In this document: positions 61,714-64,000 of the stretch, piece by piece
How positions within the stretch are numbered: position 1 is the first letter of the stretch
Layout: the number at the start of each line of letters is the position of its first letter
Translations under genes and position numbers: made by a program
Notes under the pieces: model-generated
Told to the model about the DNA's origin: nothing
Database searches by the model: none
What the model saw: only the letters and a program-made list of their open reading frames with translations
NCBI GenBank assembly: GCA_019359505.1
Contig: JAHHHD010000001.1
Coordinates: 372,001-436,000, forward strand
Source of the DNA: Drouetiella hepatica Uher 2000/2452
GTDB lineage: Bacteria; Cyanobacteriota; Cyanobacteriia; Elainellales; Elainellaceae
Length of the DNA stretch: 64,000 nt
Reading direction: 5' to 3'

Positions 61714-61784
61714 AATCTGGATGAGCTTCTCTAAGACAAACTAACTGCTGTTTACCCAACTAATACGTTAGCGGCACTTTCAAG

Positions 61785-61973
61785 CTAAGGTTGGAAAACT
61801 GGAGCAGCCTCAATTTCATCAGACAATTCAAACTCCATCACCCGCTGAGCGATCGCCGCATTTCGTTCCATGTTGGCAATTACGCCGGGTCGATGCTCAG
61901 GGTCAAGCGTCAGCCCAATCAGCTGAGCCATAAGATCAGCCAGTGAGTCTAGAGCGATCGGCGAGTCAGACAT
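61785..61973 (-). CDS. atzG: AtzG-like DUF4089 subunit
   Basis: 62 residues: LMAQLIGLTLDPEHRPGV followed by ANMERNAAIAQRVMEFEL and the C-terminal EAAPVFQP match the DUF4089/AtzG pattern. AtzG binds AtzE as a small helical subunit and is needed for its stability (shown for Pseudomonas AtzE-AtzG). The AtzE-like gene is about 1.2 kb downstream on the same strand. Direct AtzG-AtzE adjacency is the usual order; here two genes intervene. Confidence 0.85.
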   Translation of the reverse strand: MSDSPIALDSLADLMAQLIGLTLDPEHRPGVIANMERNAAIAQRVMEFELSDEIEAAPVFQP

Positions 61974-62083
61974 AGTTTTTTCCTAAAACAACTCACAAAC
62001 CATAAACGATATCCGCATAGAGTACTGTAGCGGAACTCACGGGCAAAGAGAGAGCTGTTTCAGAAAGAGTTAATTTGCCGGAT

Positions 62084-63238
62084 TCAGTCGCTATCCGTTG
62101 CGGATTCATTGACATCTCGGTATAAAGCCCGCAAGTCTTGCTTTGTCGTGCGGCGAGAGGGACGGCGATATTTTTTGCGATCGAGCATTGGCTCCGTCTG
62201 CACCAGCCCTTCGCCCCGGTTTTTGGCCTTGGTAGTAGATTCGGCATCGCCCGATCGATCGATCGCCGTTTGGTAGACGATCGCCTCCTCCAAAAACGTC
62301 AGGTAGTATTCGTAGCGCTCCCAATCCCCTCGCACCACGCAGTTTGGCTCATCTCGATGAAGGCAGTTGCTAAATTGACAGGAGGCGGCATCCAGACGCT
62401 GACGGGCTTCAGGGAAATACTGAGCCAGGTCAACCGGGGCGCAGTTGAGATCGGGTTGATTGAATCCTGGAGTATCTGCAATTAGCCCGCCTAACGGAAG
62501 CTGAAATAGCTCTACGTGCCTTGTGGTGTGGCGACCTCGGCTTAGCTTTCCAGAGACAGTATTGACCCGCTGCGCCAGGTCAGGAATTAAATAATTGGTC
62601 AGGCTAGACTTGCCAACTCCTGAAGGTCCGCAAACCACCGTTATCCGATCGCTCAGATGCGAGTAAAGCAAATCCAGCCCCATACTCTCCCGAAGGCTGA
62701 CAATCACCGGATCGTAGCCCCACGCTTGGAGGCGATCGCGCCACTGCTGCCGAGCGGCGGCTGTGATTAAGTCACCCTTGTTCAAGCACAGCAGCACAGG
62801 TATCTCGGTAGACTCAGCTTTCACCAAAAATCGGCTGAGCTGGAACGGGTCGATCGTCGGCTCTTCCAGGGCAAACACCAGCAGAATTTGATCGACATTG
62901 GCGATCGGTGGACGATCAAGCTCAGTCCCGCGAGGAAGCACCTGCGAGATTGCCGCCCTGCCATCTGTCCAATCGATTTCTTCTACTTGAACGCGATCGC
63001 CTACTGCCACCTGTTGCCCCATTTTTTTAAGGCGAGTGCGACGGGTACACAGCAGCGTTACTTCTTTCGGTTCAGAAGAAGCTTGGTCAGAATAAGACTG
63101 TTCAGAAGAAGCTTGTCCAGAATAAGGCGCAGAGCAGGACGTATCTAGCCGCACCCAGTAATAATTTGCCTGTACCGCCAAAACGATGCCCAAAAAATCC
63201 TGAGATGCTGTCTGCACAACCTCTGAGGCATCGCCCAT
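62084..63238 (-). CDS. rsgA: Small ribosomal subunit biogenesis GTPase RsgA
   Basis: 384 residues. An N-terminal OB domain is interrupted by a Ser/Gln/Ala-rich insertion made of a 30-bp direct repeat. The circularly permuted GTPase has its NKxD motif first (CLNKGDL), then G1 GPSGVGKSS, and G3 DTPGF. The C-terminal zinc knuckle is CQFSNCLHRDEPNC. RsgA releases maturation factors from the 30S subunit. Start ATG 63238 has GGGGTG just upstream; ATG 63256 would overlap tusA. It follows dnaJ and tusA in one probable operon. Confidence 0.95.
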   Translation of the reverse strand: MGDASEVVQTASQDFLGIVLAVQANYYWVRLDTSCSAPYSGQASSEQSYSDQASSEPKEVTLLCTRRTRLKKMGQQVAVGDRVQVEEIDWTDGRAAISQVLPRGTELDRPPIANVDQILLVFALEEPTIDPFQLSRFLVKAESTEIPVLLCLNKGDLITAAARQQWRDRLQAWGYDPVIVSLRESMGLDLLYSHLSDRITVVCGPSGVGKSSLTNYLIPDLAQRVNTVSGKLSRGRHTTRHVELFQLPLGGLIADTPGFNQPDLNCAPVDLAQYFPEARQRLDAASCQFSNCLHRDEPNCVVRGDWERYEYYLTFLEEAIVYQTAIDRSGDAESTTKAKNRGEGLVQTEPMLDRKKYRRPSRRTTKQDLRALYRDVNESATDSD

Positions 63239-63249
63239 TTCACCCCGGC

Positions 63250-63519
63250 TCAGCATTCAGAGCTTTCAGCAATGGGGGTGACAGGGCGACGAACTTGAAC
63301 GGCAAAAAAATCAGCGCGATCGTCAATATGCTCAATGCTGTAGCCTTCCATCGTCAGGCTGTCAGGCACCTGCTCCATTGGCTCACCAGAATCTAGCCAG
63401 ACTTCTAGCAAAGATCCAGGCAACATTTTTTCTAGACGCAGCTTAGCTCGAACAAAATTAAGAGGACAAGGCGTTCCGCGCAGGTCAAGCTGGGCATCAG
63501 GTGCGGTCATTTGGCTCAT
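63250..63519 (-). CDS. TusA-like sulfur-transfer protein
   Basis: 89 residues with the conserved [20 protein letters not shown] region, whose Cys18 carries a persulfide in TusA proteins. The predicted fold is a compact alpha/beta sulfur carrier. The start overlaps the dnaJ stop by ATGA, so translation is coupled. Target of the sulfur is unknown in this organism. Confidence 0.93.
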   Translation of the reverse strand: MSQMTAPDAQLDLRGTPCPLNFVRAKLRLEKMLPGSLLEVWLDSGEPMEQVPDSLTMEGYSIEHIDDRADFFAVQVRRPVTPIAESSEC

Positions 63520-64000
63520 CCGCGAAACAGCCCCCCCAGAAATTCGTTGATGCCGCCCCCTTTGCTGAGGCGATCGCCTCGAATCTTCGCCAGTTTCTCC
63601 AGCAGCTCTCGCTCTTCAGTATTGATGCGAGTCGGAATATCAATGATTAGCGTGATCAGATGATCACCTCGGCTGACCGGATTGCCCAAGCGAGGCACGC
63701 CCCGATTTTCTAAGGGAATCACCGTATTGGGCTGAGTGCCTGGAGCAATGGTGACTTCGACAGGCCCATCTACAGTGTTGGCTTCAATGCGATCGCCCAA
63801 AATGGCTTGCAGGTAGCTAATCTTGACCTCCGACAGGATATTGATCCCATCCCGCTGAAACTCTGCATCCTCGTTGACAAACAGATAGACATACAGATCG
63901 CCCGCAGGGCCGCCCCGCTGACCCGAATCCCCCTCATTGGAAACTCTCAGTCGCGTACCGTTATCCACGCCGGGGGGAATGTTAATCTTCAGCTTCTTCG
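63516..64000 (-). CDS. dnaJ: Molecular chaperone DnaJ, C-terminal part (truncated by window edge)
   Basis: The frame is open through the right edge ([16 protein letters not shown]... visible at the edge), so the J domain and zinc fingers are outside. The visible part covers the C-terminal substrate-binding domains: [47 protein letters not shown] and the end LGGLFRG. DnaJ is the Hsp40 co-chaperone of DnaK. It heads the tusA-rsgA cluster. Confidence 0.95.
   Translation of the reverse strand, partial: KKLKINIPPGVDNGTRLRVSNEGDSGQRGGPAGDLYVYLFVNEDAEFQRDGINILSEVKISYLQAILGDRIEANTVDGPVEVTIAPGTQPNTVIPLENRGVPRLGNPVSRGDHLITLIIDIPTRINTEERELLEKLAKIRGDRLSKGGGINEFLGGLFRG

Overview
The window is chromosomal DNA from a cyanobacterium. 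It carries psbD (photosystem II D2), ycf54 (chlorophyll cyclase subunit), a photosystem II S4-domain protein, UPF0367, two SLH/OprB iron-type porins and the cyanobacterial folD-crtE-DUF212 run. The octamer GCGATCGC (HIP1), typical of many cyanobacteria, is common in most genes. Genus cannot be fixed from sequence alone; gene content and the many small intergenic repeats would suit a filamentous Leptolyngbya-like lineage (inference). There is no phage, insertion sequence, rRNA or CRISPR array.

Layout. 1-5.6 kb: edge-truncated ABC exporter (-), a 46-residue protein, an ExbB/ExbD proton-channel pair, a small unknown protein and dxs. 5.7-9.7 kb: two paralogous porins (-) sharing a 360-bp nearly identical block. 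9.9-11.8 kb: a possible 25-codon gene with its own terminator, then monocistronic psbD with a structured leader (-). 12-17.7 kb: UPF0367, an ABC ATPase, a NYN-domain protein, tRNA-Asn, a class-V aminotransferase, a 2H phosphoesterase and a GT-C glycosyltransferase. 17.9-28.9 kb: zinc-ribbon/kinase/WD40 protein, orphan MazE-like antitoxin, DUF3124 lipoprotein, M16 peptidase, VOC protein, polytopic membrane proteins and a DUF6335 protein. 29-38 kb (-): a secreted protein-surE-aspartic protease cluster, SRPBCC protein, rdgB, phosphoglucomutase, a GAF-GGDEF cyclase, a YgjP-like metallopeptidase and a Nudix hydrolase. 38.4-42.6 kb: folD-crtE-DUF212, a SPOR-like secreted protein, ycf54 and tRNA-Leu. 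42.7-50.6 kb (-): a giant RTX extracellular nuclease, anti-sigma and ECF sigma factors, a small RTX protein and a Uma2 protein. 50.9-55.2 kb: CsgG-like protein, PSII S4 protein, UbiH-type hydroxylase, HEAT-repeat protein. 55.2-64 kb (-): a small possibly broken gene, a SEFIR-NACHT STAND ATPase, GlsB, an AtzE amidase and its AtzG partner separated by a membrane protein/DUF1877 pair, and rsgA-tusA-dnaJ (truncated at the edge).

The most distinctive structure lies between the genes. Seven copies of a 91-95 bp element with TATAGC...GCTATA ends and a central hairpin are spread over the window; the two stem arms differ between copies but change together, and two copies supply the stop codon of the adjacent gene. 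Other families of long hairpins with different ends or tips are interspersed. Short tandem repeats, most with a 15-bp period, occur both between genes and in frame inside genes. The best defence-type candidate is the SEFIR-NACHT gene, which contains no HIP1 site although its neighbour has at least six.
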